This document shows, in pieces, positions 48,210-56,157 of a stretch of DNA of 64,000 nt. The notes below the pieces were generated by a model that made no database searches, had not been told where the DNA came from, and saw nothing but the letters and a program-made list of their open reading frames with translations. The stretch is from a bacterium. GTDB taxonomy: Bacteria; Bacillota; Bacilli; Lactobacillales; Streptococcaceae. The stretch lies in contig CAJNBW010000003.1 of NCBI GenBank assembly GCA_905221105.1, positions 62,001 to 126,000 of the forward strand, given 5' to 3'. The translations under genes and the position numbers were made by a program. How positions within the stretch are numbered: position 1 is the first letter of the stretch; each line of letters opens with the position of its first letter.

Positions 48210-49379
48210 CTAATCTCCTCCTTTTTCTAATCGAGCTAATAGTTCTTGTTTCTTACGTTCTAGTTCCAGACGAGTTTCCTCGCTGGTTTCATTCTTATAA
48301 TCTGGATTGCTCCACTTGGGTACATTGGACTTGGTAGGACTGGGGTTACTGCTTTTTTGAGACTGCCTCTTCTGCCCTCGCTCACGAATTCGCAAGACTG
48401 CCTCTTCTGCCGAATGAATCTTTTGATAGGCATAGTCATTGGCTACCTTCATGGCATATTTCTCATTGATATTTGCCGAATCCACCTTATTAAAGGTCAA
48501 CAAGAGAATAATATTAATGACTTCGTCCAGCAAGCCCAAGCCAGCCATCTGTTGCAAAAGTTCTCTCTCTGTTTGGGTAATGGTTCCCTTGCGTGTCTGC
48601 TTGATTTCTGCCAAGAACTGCAGGGCAGTTTTACTTTTGGCTTCCTTGATAATGGTTGCTTCCTTAGGACTAAAGTCAGAGGAAATCGGTTTTTGAGCGA
48701 TTTTTTCCCGCATGCGTTTGGTTGAAATAACCTGGGAAACAGCTGTCGACTTGGCCAATTGATAGGTCTCAAACCAAGTCCATTTCTTATCCTCAGCAAT
48801 GGCAAAGAGGTTTAAGACATCGGATTGTTCATCCGCAAAACGAAGTCCGTCTCGAGCCATGAGCTGACGAAAATGGTCCAAGTCAAAATCATTGGCCACT
48901 TTCTTCTTAAGACCAAGGTCTTCTTGACTTCCCAGTTCTGCCAAGTCTGGAAAGACTTGATTGAGGGAGACGGGTATTTCTTCTCCCTCAGCACTCTCAA
49001 CTTTCAAATCCTCTACAGCTGCATCTCCAATCTTTTTCTCCAAAAGTCTGCGATAAACAGGATGTTCCAAAAAGTCCTGACTCGAAAGAGGAGCATGGAG
49101 AGCTAGCTGATAAACGTCCCCCTTTTGATAGAGAGTCAAAAGATTGAAAGCAGATAGGATTTTCAAGGATTTTAAAAGTCTTTCCATCCCAAAATTGAGA
49201 TGGTTGAGAATGCTTGAAAAAAGGTATTCCTTTCTGCCATTATCCCAAAAACTAATCGTATAAAGATAAAGGCTCAGTGCCTCCTGACCGATAATCGGGA
49301 GGTAGCACTGTACCAGAGATGAGGTATCTTGCGACACCCGATTATTCTTTAGATAAGAAAAACGGTCAATTGGCTTCAT
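48210..49379 (-). CDS. dnaB: Replication initiation/membrane attachment protein DnaB
   Basis: 389 residues, Gram-positive DnaB (not the E. coli helicase). N-terminal DnaB/DnaD-like winged region (CYLPIIGQEALSLYLY), C-terminal DnaD/DnaB_2 helical domain with LLTFNKVDSANINEKYAMKVANDY, and a charged tail. Works with DnaI and DnaD in origin opening. Directly after nrdR. Confidence 0.94.
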   Translation of the reverse strand: MKPIDRFSYLKNNRVSQDTSSLVQCYLPIIGQEALSLYLYTISFWDNGRKEYLFSSILNHLNFGMERLLKSLKILSAFNLLTLYQKGDVYQLALHAPLSSQDFLEHPVYRRLLEKKIGDAAVEDLKVESAEGEEIPVSLNQVFPDLAELGSQEDLGLKKKVANDFDLDHFRQLMARDGLRFADEQSDVLNLFAIAEDKKWTWFETYQLAKSTAVSQVISTKRMREKIAQKPISSDFSPKEATIIKEAKSKTALQFLAEIKQTRKGTITQTERELLQQMAGLGLLDEVINIILLLTFNKVDSANINEKYAMKVANDYAYQKIHSAEEAVLRIRERGQKRQSQKSSNPSPTKSNVPKWSNPDYKNETSEETRLELERKKQELLARLEKGGD

Positions 49380-49853
49380 TTATCTTTCCTTTTTCTTTTT
49401 AGAGGATTGGGTGATTTGTTGGAGCAGGCTCTCTAGCTCACTGACATCCTTAAAACTACGATAGACACTGGCAAAACGTACATAGGTAATCTCATCTAAT
49501 TCAGCCAACTCCTCCATGACGAGTGAACCAATGTCCTCACTTTGAATTTCATTTTCATTTCGACCACGGAGTTTCTGTTCGATACGATTGACTACCATGT
49601 TGATTTCATCACTTGACACAGGACGTTTCTGGGCTGAGCGGATAATCCCATTAAAGATTTTATCTCTGGAGAATTGTTCCCGTGTGCCATCTTTTTTAAC
49701 AACCACTAAGGTTCTTTCTTCTACCCGTTCATAGGTTGTAAAACGGTGTTGACATTCGTCGCACTCACGTCTTCTACGAATGGTGTTCCCTTCTTCTGCT
49801 TGGCGACTATCGATAACACTTGACTTGGTAGCCCCACATTTTGGACAACGCAT
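49380..49853 (-). CDS. nrdR: Transcriptional repressor NrdR
   Basis: 157 residues from the ATG at 49853 ([13 protein letters not shown]), 20 codons inside a longer open frame; that start keeps the N-terminal zinc ribbon (CPKC...CDEC) and is the family length. The ATP-cone domain follows ([18 protein letters not shown]). Senses dATP/ATP and represses ribonucleotide reductase genes. Extended -10 TGGTATAAT at 49889-49881. Confidence 0.97.
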
Positions 49854-49926
49854 CCTTTCCCTCCTTATCGTTTTCTTTTCATTATACCATTTTTTAAGCG
49901 ATTCCCAAAACAATTCTTCTTTTTGC

Positions 49927-49955
49927 TTGACAAGTTTTTTGTTTTGTTGTATTAT
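49927..49955 (+). promoter_or_regulatory. Promoter of the GntR-ABC operon
   Basis: TTGACA (49927-49932), 17 bp, TATTAT (49950-49955). Near consensus, so a repressor, presumably the encoded GntR protein, is expected to control it. The divergent nrdR -10 (ATTATA at 49881-49886 on the plus strand) is nearby. Confidence 0.8.
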
Positions 49956-49992
49956 TTAATTAAGACAAAAGGATAAAAGAAAGGAGACCAAG

Positions 49993-50358
49993 ATGTCCTG
50001 GACATTTGACAACAAAAAACCCATTTATTTACAGATTATGGAGAAAATCAAGCTTCAGATTGTCTCCCATGCACTGGAACCCAATCAACAACTTCCAACC
50101 GTGAGGGAGCTGGCGAGCGAGGCTGGTGTCAATCCCAACACTATCCAAAGAGCCTTGTCAGACCTCGAACGAGAAGGATTTGTCTACAGCAAGCGCACAA
50201 CTGGACGATTTGTAACTGAGGATAAGGAGCTGATTGCCCAATCGCGCAAACAACTATCAGAAGAAGAATTGGAACACTTCGTTTCCTCCATGACCCATTT
50301 TGGCTATGAAAAAGAAGAACTACCAGGCGTAGTCGGCGATTATATTAAAGGAGTTTAA
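49993..50358 (+). CDS. GntR-family (YtrA subfamily) regulator
   Basis: 121 residues: winged helix (PIYLQIMEKIKLQIVSHALEPNQQLPTVRELASEAGVNPNTIQRALSDLEREG) and a short helical tail with no effector domain, the YtrA type. Such regulators sit first in ABC operons and repress them until an antibiotic or envelope signal. The ATPase gene starts 4 bases downstream. Confidence 0.93.
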   Translation: MSWTFDNKKPIYLQIMEKIKLQIVSHALEPNQQLPTVRELASEAGVNPNTIQRALSDLEREGFVYSKRTTGRFVTEDKELIAQSRKQLSEEELEHFVSSMTHFGYEKEELPGVVGDYIKGV

Positions 50359-50362
50359 GCCT

Positions 50363-51058
50363 ATGTCATTACTAGCATTTGAAAATGTATCCAAATCATA
50401 TGGAGCAACCCCAGCCCTTGAAAATGTTTCTCTTGACATCCCAGCTGGAAAAATTGTTGGTCTCCTTGGACCAAACGGTTCAGGGAAAACAACCTTGATT
50501 AAACTAATCAACGGCCTCTTACAACCAGATCAAGGACGTGTCCTTATCAACGACATGGACCCAAGCCCAGCAACCAAGGCTATCGTAGCTTATTTGCCGG
50601 ATACGACCTATCTCAATGAACAAATGAAGGTCAAAGAAGCCCTAACCTACTTCAAGACCTTCTATAAAGATTTCAATCTGGAACGCGCCCATCATCTACT
50701 TGCAGACCTTGGTATTGATGAAAATAGTCGTCTCAAGAAATTATCAAAAGGGAACAAGGAAAAGGTCCAACTGATTTTGGTTATGAGCCGTGATGCTCGT
50801 CTCTACGTTCTGGACGAACCTATTGGTGGGGTGGATCCAGCAGCCCGTGAGTATATCCTCAATACCATTATCAACAACTACTCCCCAACTTCTACCGTTT
50901 TGATTTCTACCCACTTGATTTCTGATATCGAGCCAATCTTGGATGAAATTGTCTTCCTAAAAGACGGAAAAGTCGTCCGTCAAGGAAATGTAGATGACAT
51001 TCGCTATGAGTCAGGTGAATCCATTGACCAACTCTTCCGTCAGGAATTTAAGGCCTAA
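50363..51058 (+). CDS. ABC transporter ATP-binding protein (YtrB-like)
   Basis: 231 residues with Walker A GPNGSGKT, signature LSKGNKEKVQ (degenerate), Walker B LYVLDEPIGGVD and switch His. Partner of the following membrane protein, under the GntR gene. Substrate unknown; related modules respond to cell-wall antibiotics. Confidence 0.92.
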   Translation: MSLLAFENVSKSYGATPALENVSLDIPAGKIVGLLGPNGSGKTTLIKLINGLLQPDQGRVLINDMDPSPATKAIVAYLPDTTYLNEQMKVKEALTYFKTFYKDFNLERAHHLLADLGIDENSRLKKLSKGNKEKVQLILVMSRDARLYVLDEPIGGVDPAAREYILNTIINNYSPTSTVLISTHLISDIEPILDEIVFLKDGKVVRQGNVDDIRYESGESIDQLFRQEFKA

Positions 51059-51073
51059 GCAAAGGAGATTATT

Positions 51074-51841
51074 ATGTTTTGGAATTTAGTTCGCTACGAA
51101 TTTAAAAATGTTAACAAGTGGTATTTAGCCCTCTACGTTGCCGTGCTAGCCCTTTCTGCCATTATCGGAATACAGACACAGACCTATAACAATCTACCTG
51201 CCAAAGAAAGTCAACTTACTATGCTACTTTTTCTAGCTACTGTCTTTAGTGGCTTGATGATTACACTGGGGATTTCAACTATTTTCTTAATTATTAAACG
51301 CTTCAAAGGTAGTGTCTATGACCGACAAGGTTATCTGACTTTGACCTTGCCAGTTTCTGAACATTATATCATCTCAGCCAAACTAGTCGGTGCCTTTATC
51401 TGGTCTATTGTCAGCACTACTGTACTAGCAATCAGTGCTTTCATTGTTCTGACCCTTACGGCTCCAGATTGGTTTGCAACTTCTGACTTGATTCCATTTA
51501 TAGAAACACATCTTCCTCAACTCTCTCTTGTGGGATTATCCTTCCTACTAAATACCATTTCTGGAATCCTCTGCATCTACTTGGCTATTTCCATCGGACA
51601 ACTTTTCAACGAATACCGCACAGCACTCGCTGTTGCAGCCTATATTGGTATCCAAATCGTCATTGGATTTATTGAAGTCTTCTTCAATACCAGTACTAAC
51701 TTCTATGTCAATTCACTTGCAGGATTTAATGATAATTTCTATATGGGAGCAAGTACAGGCATTTTTGAAGAACTCATTTTCATAGCTATCTTTTATCTCG
51801 GAACCTACTATATTTTGAGAAACAAGGTTAATTTGCAATAA
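51074..51841 (+). CDS. ABC transporter membrane protein
   Basis: 255 residues with six hydrophobic segments, ABC-2-like topology. Starts 15 bases after the ATPase gene with RBS AAAGGAGATTATT. Followed by a strong bidirectional terminator. Confidence 0.88.
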   Translation: MFWNLVRYEFKNVNKWYLALYVAVLALSAIIGIQTQTYNNLPAKESQLTMLLFLATVFSGLMITLGISTIFLIIKRFKGSVYDRQGYLTLTLPVSEHYIISAKLVGAFIWSIVSTTVLAISAFIVLTLTAPDWFATSDLIPFIETHLPQLSLVGLSFLLNTISGILCIYLAISIGQLFNEYRTALAVAAYIGIQIVIGFIEVFFNTSTNFYVNSLAGFNDNFYMGASTGIFEELIFIAIFYLGTYYILRNKVNLQ

Positions 51842-51874
51842 TTTTAAAATCAAAAAGGATAACATCTATTTAAG

Positions 51875-51923
51875 AAAAACACAGAAAATCAAATTAATAA
51901 AAAATTGATTTTCTGTGTTTTTT
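51875..51923. terminator. Bidirectional terminator between the GntR-ABC operon and shp
   Basis: Perfect arms AAAAACACAGAAAATCAA/TTGATTTTCTGTGTTTTT with a 12-base loop and T-runs on both strands. It ends both the ABC operon (plus) and the shp transcript (minus). Confidence 0.88.
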
Positions 51924-51948
51924 AGATTATTGCTAACTAATTTTGGTT

Positions 51949-52020
51949 TTAGCCAACGCCAATAACAATTATTGACTCTAGAATACATAGAACCAGGGTT
52001 ACAATCATCTTTTTATTCAT
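51949..52020 (-). CDS. shp: SHP quorum-sensing pheromone precursor (short hydrophobic peptide)
   Basis: ATG at 52020 behind GTGAGGTTGTTT encodes 23 residues: a basic start (MNKK), hydrophobic core, and the end ESIIVIGVG. This matches the Glu-type SHP class, where the mature pheromone is the C-terminal 8-9 residues beginning at or near the Glu (for example EGIIVIVVG). It is divergent from rgg, the arrangement of group I rgg/shp pairs. Export and maturation (typically PptAB, Eep) and re-import by Ami are expected from the family. An in-frame extension upstream to 52140 overlaps rgg and is not needed. Confidence 0.92.
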   Translation of the reverse strand: MNKKMIVTLVLCILESIIVIGVG

Positions 52021-52049
52021 ATAAACAACCTCACTTTCTTTTTTTATAT

Positions 52050-52093
52050 ATGATATAATATTTTGAAAACATACTAAAAAATTCCCATATAAG
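52050..52093 (-). promoter_or_regulatory. shp promoter with Rgg operator
   Basis: Minus strand: CTTATATGGGAA at 52093-52082, then 26 bases to TATCAT (-10) at 52055-52050. The same 12-mer and spacing precede the sactipeptide precursor gene, marking it as the Rgg-SHP activation site. Confidence 0.8.
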
Positions 52094-52110
52094 CAATTGA
52101 GGTAACACAA

Positions 52111-52974
52111 ATGAAAAATTACGGAAAAATTTTTAAACAATTTAGAGAATCACGTGGATTAACATTAAAAGATGTTGCAAAACATGGTCTATCCACATCA
52201 CATATTTCTAGATTTGAAAGAGAAAATTCCGATCTGACGATTGGTAAATTTATGCAAGCATTAGATGCTATTAATATGCCTGTCGAAGAATTTATGTATG
52301 CTGCAAATGACTTTCATAGGGATGAAATAAATGAATTATTAGAGCAAATTCGACTTCTAAGCTCTAAAAGAGATATTTCAGGAATGGAAAAACTGCTTAT
52401 TTCTCAACTTGAAAAGACTACAAAAAGAGAGAAATTCTATACTCTGAATACCATTCTAGTTAAAATTCGCTTACAAGATTTGTCAGAAAAAATCTATTAC
52501 CATGAATCTGATATTAAATATCTATCTGACTATCTTTTTTCTGTGGAATACTGGGGATGCTATGAATTACTTTTGTTTATGAATACTCTAGATGTATTAT
52601 CTCACCCTACTATGATGTGCTTATCAAGAGAAATGTGTCAACGTTCCGAATTCTACAGAGATTTACCACATTATCGTAGATTGCTTGCTACCATGTTACT
52701 AAATGGATATATCACGTGTATAGAAAGAGAGGAATTTTTAGATTCTTTATATTTTAAAAAGCAACTAAAACATTGTTATTTCACAGAAACTGAGATATAT
52801 GAAAAATTAGTTTTTCACTATGCCGAAAACTTATACACTTTAAAAAAAGACAAAAATAAACGTTCTGTTTTAGAAATGAGAAAGTGCATAGCAACGATGA
52901 AGTTAGTCCACAGCGATAGCTTAGCAAAAAAATTTGAAAAACATTTAGCAAAGGTAATGGAAGAACTGAAATAA
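52111..52974 (+). CDS. rgg: Rgg-family quorum-sensing regulator
   Basis: 287 residues: N-terminal Xre-type HTH (about 5-65; FRESRGLTLKDVAKHGLSTSHISRFERENSDLTIGKFMQAL) and a helical TPR-like peptide-binding domain, as in RRNPP proteins. RBS TGAGGTAAC. It would bind imported SHP and activate shp (a positive loop) and the downstream operon. AT-rich and low in GC compared with the core genes on both sides. Confidence 0.95.
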   Translation: MKNYGKIFKQFRESRGLTLKDVAKHGLSTSHISRFERENSDLTIGKFMQALDAINMPVEEFMYAANDFHRDEINELLEQIRLLSSKRDISGMEKLLISQLEKTTKREKFYTLNTILVKIRLQDLSEKIYYHESDIKYLSDYLFSVEYWGCYELLLFMNTLDVLSHPTMMCLSREMCQRSEFYRDLPHYRRLLATMLLNGYITCIEREEFLDSLYFKKQLKHCYFTETEIYEKLVFHYAENLYTLKKDKNKRSVLEMRKCIATMKLVHSDSLAKKFEKHLAKVMEELK

Positions 52975-52978
52975 TTTT

Positions 52979-53023
52979 CTTATATGGGAAAATTTTTAAT
53001 TATTATTTCAAAAAGAGTATCAT
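52979..53023 (+). promoter_or_regulatory. Precursor-gene promoter with Rgg operator
   Basis: CTTATATGGGAA at 52979-52990, 27 bases, TATCAT (-10) at 53018-53023. The TTTCAAAA segment before the -10 is also shared with the shp promoter. Confidence 0.8.
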
Positions 53024-53051
53024 TAAATCATCAAATTAAGGAGGTGAAAAT

Positions 53052-53159
53052 ATGAGAACAGCGCAAATTATTGACCTTGAAGATCTATTAGATACAGATC
53101 AAACTTACTCCGTACCAGGTCATTGTGGTCCAAGCCATTCTTGTGGTGGCGGACGATAG
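53052..53159 (+). CDS. gggA: Sactipeptide precursor (streptosactin type, GGG family)
   Basis: 35 residues behind AAGGAGGTGAAAAT. The leader is acidic (MRTAQIIDLEDLLDTDQ), and the core carries Cys25 and Cys31 in PGHCGPSHSCGGGR. Counting the core from Pro22, Cys4-Ser7 and Cys10-Gly13 are each spaced i to i+3, exactly the unnested thioether pattern I recall for streptosactin, a fratricidal sactipeptide of commensal streptococci. Crosslinks themselves are inference. A hairpin follows at once, then the radical SAM gene. Confidence 0.93.
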   Translation: MRTAQIIDLEDLLDTDQTYSVPGHCGPSHSCGGGR

Positions 53160-53167
53160 TTTTCTAT

Positions 53168-53189
53168 GAGACGAGTTCTCACTCGTCTC
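53168..53189 (+). terminator. Hairpin between precursor and radical SAM genes
   Basis: GAGACGAG-6-CTCGTCTC followed by CTTTATTTTAT, 8 bases after the precursor stop and 23 bases before the next ATG. Likely a partial terminator giving more precursor than enzyme mRNA. Confidence 0.75.
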
Positions 53190-53212
53190 CTTTATTTTAT
53201 AATGGTGATATT

Positions 53213-54412
53213 ATGCTAAAAAAAATATATACTAACATTGGGGATTATTATTTCGATAGTGAGAAATTCACATTATCTACTTCTTCAGTAGAGGGAACTA
53301 CCTCCTATAAGCCCCCCTACATCCCCAAAAATGTTTTACAAAAAATTGTTATTAACATATCTAACAGTTGCAATTTATCCTGTTCTTACTGTTATGCGGA
53401 TGGTGGAAATTACGGCATGGATAATAAAATCATGACTCTAGATACTGCTGATAATATTATTAACGAAGTCAAATTTAGAGGTATAACACAAATTAATAGA
53501 CTTATCCTATTTGGTGGAGAACCTTTTCTTAATACTCAATTATTCGAATACATTATTAAAGGATTTTCCAAATTTACAACTATACTTAAAATAGAAACCG
53601 TGACTAACGGAACAGTACTAAATAATAATGTTAAAAAAATAATAGATAATTTCCAACCATATCTAACTATTAGTCTAGATGGTCCAGAATTTATACATGA
53701 TAAATTAAGAGGTAAAGGTAGCCATCGTAAAACTACTAAATTTATCCACTATTTAAAAACTATAAACTACACTAATTTTGAAATTGCTTCAACATACACT
53801 AGACTACATCAATTACATTCTCTAAGTAGAGATGATATTTTCCAATATTTTACAAATATGGATGTACACTTTAACATCAATGACGTATTTAGTAAAAATA
53901 AGGTGCTTGTGGTTAAAGAAATGGAAAAAAGCTTAGTAGATAGGAAAAAATTCATTACTGATTCTATAAATAATATTGTTGAAAATAATGAAAAAGCTTT
54001 TATAAGTCCCATCTTATATGATGTTTTAATTTCTATGATTTATAAGAGTACTAATCATACATTCTGCGACGATATAGATCCTTCAAATACCATAACTTTT
54101 GATGTTGATGGTAGCAAAAAATTGTGTTTTAGATTTTGGGGAATTCATAATAGCTCTAAAGCAGAGCTATTTAATAATAAAGAATACTTCCAACAATGTA
54201 AAGATTGTTGGTGTAAAGGTATGTGTCTTGAATGCGTTGCCAATATCATTGATGGTTATTCTTCAGTAATTAACGAAGATGGACAATTTATAGAATGTCA
54301 TAAGCCTGAATTAATGGAATATTGTATTAAAGAAATTATTTATCTTTCACAAGATCAATCCAAAATATCTAAACTCGTTAATAATTTCAAAAGGTTTATC
54401 CGCTATGCTTAA
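53213..54412 (+). CDS. gggB: Radical SAM/SPASM sactisynthase
   Basis: 399 residues from the ATG at 53213; a TTG-initiated extension back to 53123 overlaps the precursor and hairpin and is rejected. Radical SAM cluster C53-x3-C57-x2-C60, GGEP at 101-104. The C-terminal SPASM domain has nine cysteines (285, 305, 329, 332, 334, 338, 341, 362, 371), enough for two auxiliary 4Fe-4S clusters. Enzymes of this type form Cys-to-alpha-carbon thioethers on the precursor. Strongly AT-rich. Its last 8 bases overlap the exporter gene, so the two are coupled. Confidence 0.93.
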   Translation: MLKKIYTNIGDYYFDSEKFTLSTSSVEGTTSYKPPYIPKNVLQKIVINISNSCNLSCSYCYADGGNYGMDNKIMTLDTADNIINEVKFRGITQINRLILFGGEPFLNTQLFEYIIKGFSKFTTILKIETVTNGTVLNNNVKKIIDNFQPYLTISLDGPEFIHDKLRGKGSHRKTTKFIHYLKTINYTNFEIASTYTRLHQLHSLSRDDIFQYFTNMDVHFNINDVFSKNKVLVVKEMEKSLVDRKKFITDSINNIVENNEKAFISPILYDVLISMIYKSTNHTFCDDIDPSNTITFDVDGSKKLCFRFWGIHNSSKAELFNNKEYFQQCKDCWCKGMCLECVANIIDGYSSVINEDGQFIECHKPELMEYCIKEIIYLSQDQSKISKLVNNFKRFIRYA

Positions 54413-55952
54413 AAATTTCTTTTCCAAGAAACACCTCATACTTTACTTCTTTTCTATTGCCGTTACCTGGCTGGAAGCAATTATCACGCCAGCCCTTGTT
54501 CAAAATATTGTTGCTAGTTTTACCAATCAAGAACTAGACATTCTTTGGAAAGTATTAACTCTAGGAATCCTTGGAAACCTCATCCTCCTACTAGGCTTAG
54601 CTGGAAAACGCTATTACTATGCCCGTTTGATTACTGATTTCAAATATGGAATCAAGAGTGCTATTTTCAAGCGATTTTTAAACAGTTATGAGATTTATGA
54701 AAAGGATATTTTGTCTGACCTAGAAAACGACGTCAAGCAACTAGAAGAAAGCTATATCGAACCAACCGTCATCATCATTTCTTCTCTGGGCTTTACCACT
54801 GTGTCTATTCTCTATGCCCTATGGACCAATTTTTACCTGGGCTTGATTTTCATCCTCTTCTACTCCTTTCCTGTACTCTGCAGTGCTATCGGATCAAAGC
54901 GTTTGGATTCACTTTCTGAAAAGCGGTCCACTGTTAACCAGAGCTACTTAGCAAGCTTGACAAATTTTATTGGTGGTAGCCAACAAATTCGCCATTATCA
55001 GGGGCAAGACTACTTTTTTGCTCACTATCAAAAGCAATTACAAACCAGTCTGGATGCCGAAATCAACTATGAAAAACAACGCACTTTAAACAGTCTCTTT
55101 ATCAATAGCATCGATGCCTTTTGTTCTGTCACACCTATCGTCATCGGTGGATTTATGACCTACTATAATTATTTAGATGCAGCGAGTTTTGTGGCCATCT
55201 ATCTGGTTTCCCATAATATTGGCTATCAATTCCAAGAGTTGGCCTACTTTACCAACACCCGAAAAGCGACTCGAACTCTTCTCAACAAATACCAAAAACT
55301 TTTGGACCAGTCTGACTCCATCTCGCCTAGAAACATAGAAAATATTTTCCCTATCCAGCTTGACACCATCTCCCTTGAAAAAGATGGAAATATCCTCCTG
55401 TCTCCGATTTCCATACACATCAAGCAAGGAGAAAAAATAGCCATTATCGGGGAAAGTGGCTCTGGTAAGACGATTCTACTCAATATCATTCATGGAGAAG
55501 AGATACCGACAAGTGGCCAGATTAGCTTTGCTGGTCAAAACCTGGCACGTCAAAAAATCACAGGCTTTAGTTCCTATATCCTCCAAGATAGCCATTACTT
55601 TGACACGCTCTCTCTGGAAGACAATATCCTTCTAGGACTGGATAAAAATCCAGAGACTTTAAATCATATACTCAAAAAAACAGGATTAGAATATTTGAAA
55701 AATCGAACGCTCAGCAATGATAGTCTGTCTGGTGGCGAGAAACAACGACTAGAAATTGCTCGCGCCCTCTACCACGATAGCCAACTCATCTTAGCTGATG
55801 AGATTAAGGCCAATCTTGACTCGGAAAATAGCAGAAAAATTAGTGACTTGCTCTTCTCCCTACCTCAAACAGTTATTGAAGTCATTCACCACTATACAGA
55901 AGAAGACTTAAAACACTACGACCAAGTCATTCACCTAAGCAAAGAAAAGTAG
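54405..55952 (+). CDS. ABC exporter (fused membrane and ATPase domains), probable sactipeptide exporter
   Basis: 515 residues: about six membrane helices (1-300), then the nucleotide-binding domain with GESGSGKT (Walker A), SLSGGEKQRLEIARAL (signature) and LILADE (Walker B; the usual DEP is DEI). No N-terminal peptidase domain, so leader removal needs another protease. GC content resembles the core genome rather than the two genes before it, which suggests the AT-rich rgg-precursor-enzyme block joined or was lost around an older exporter gene; a homologue is, from memory, present without the block in pneumococcus. Confidence 0.9.
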   Translation: MLKNFFSKKHLILYFFSIAVTWLEAIITPALVQNIVASFTNQELDILWKVLTLGILGNLILLLGLAGKRYYYARLITDFKYGIKSAIFKRFLNSYEIYEKDILSDLENDVKQLEESYIEPTVIIISSLGFTTVSILYALWTNFYLGLIFILFYSFPVLCSAIGSKRLDSLSEKRSTVNQSYLASLTNFIGGSQQIRHYQGQDYFFAHYQKQLQTSLDAEINYEKQRTLNSLFINSIDAFCSVTPIVIGGFMTYYNYLDAASFVAIYLVSHNIGYQFQELAYFTNTRKATRTLLNKYQKLLDQSDSISPRNIENIFPIQLDTISLEKDGNILLSPISIHIKQGEKIAIIGESGSGKTILLNIIHGEEIPTSGQISFAGQNLARQKITGFSSYILQDSHYFDTLSLEDNILLGLDKNPETLNHILKKTGLEYLKNRTLSNDSLSGGEKQRLEIARALYHDSQLILADEIKANLDSENSRKISDLLFSLPQTVIEVIHHYTEEDLKHYDQVIHLSKEK

Positions 55953-55973
55953 TATTCTATAACATACGATTTT

Positions 55974-56005
55974 AAAAAGCAAGGAACCCGAATTCCTTGC
56001 TTTTT
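55974..56005 (+). terminator. Terminator of the sactipeptide operon
   Basis: AAAAAGCAAGGAA, 6-base loop, TTCCTTGCTTTTT. Confidence 0.88.
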
Positions 56006-56157
56006 AACTCAATTAAAATCAAAGAGCAAACTAAGAAACTAGCCGCAGGTTGCTCAAAACAGTGTTTTGAGGTTGTGGATAGAACTGACGAAGTCAGTAA
56101 CCATACCTACGGCAAGGCGACGTTGACGCGGTTTGAATTTGATTTTCGAAGAGTATT
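56006..56157. repeat. BOX element, long form
   Basis: About 150 bp with both internal blocks: AAAACAGTGTTTTGAGG (palindromic) and GAACTGACGAAGTCAGT, then CTACGGCAAGGCGACGTTGACG, ending GATTTTCGAAGAGTATT. Its end overlaps the stop of lrgB on the other strand. Confidence 0.9.

Noticed and set aside
52021..52140. Longer version of the shp ORF (63 codons)
   Set aside because: It would start inside rgg on the opposite strand; the internal ATG at 52020 has a good RBS and gives a standard 23-residue SHP.
53123..53212. TTG-initiated N-terminal extension of the radical SAM protein
   Set aside because: It overlaps the precursor gene in another frame and crosses a hairpin, and the ATG at 53213 has a GGTGAT site and gives a normal family start.
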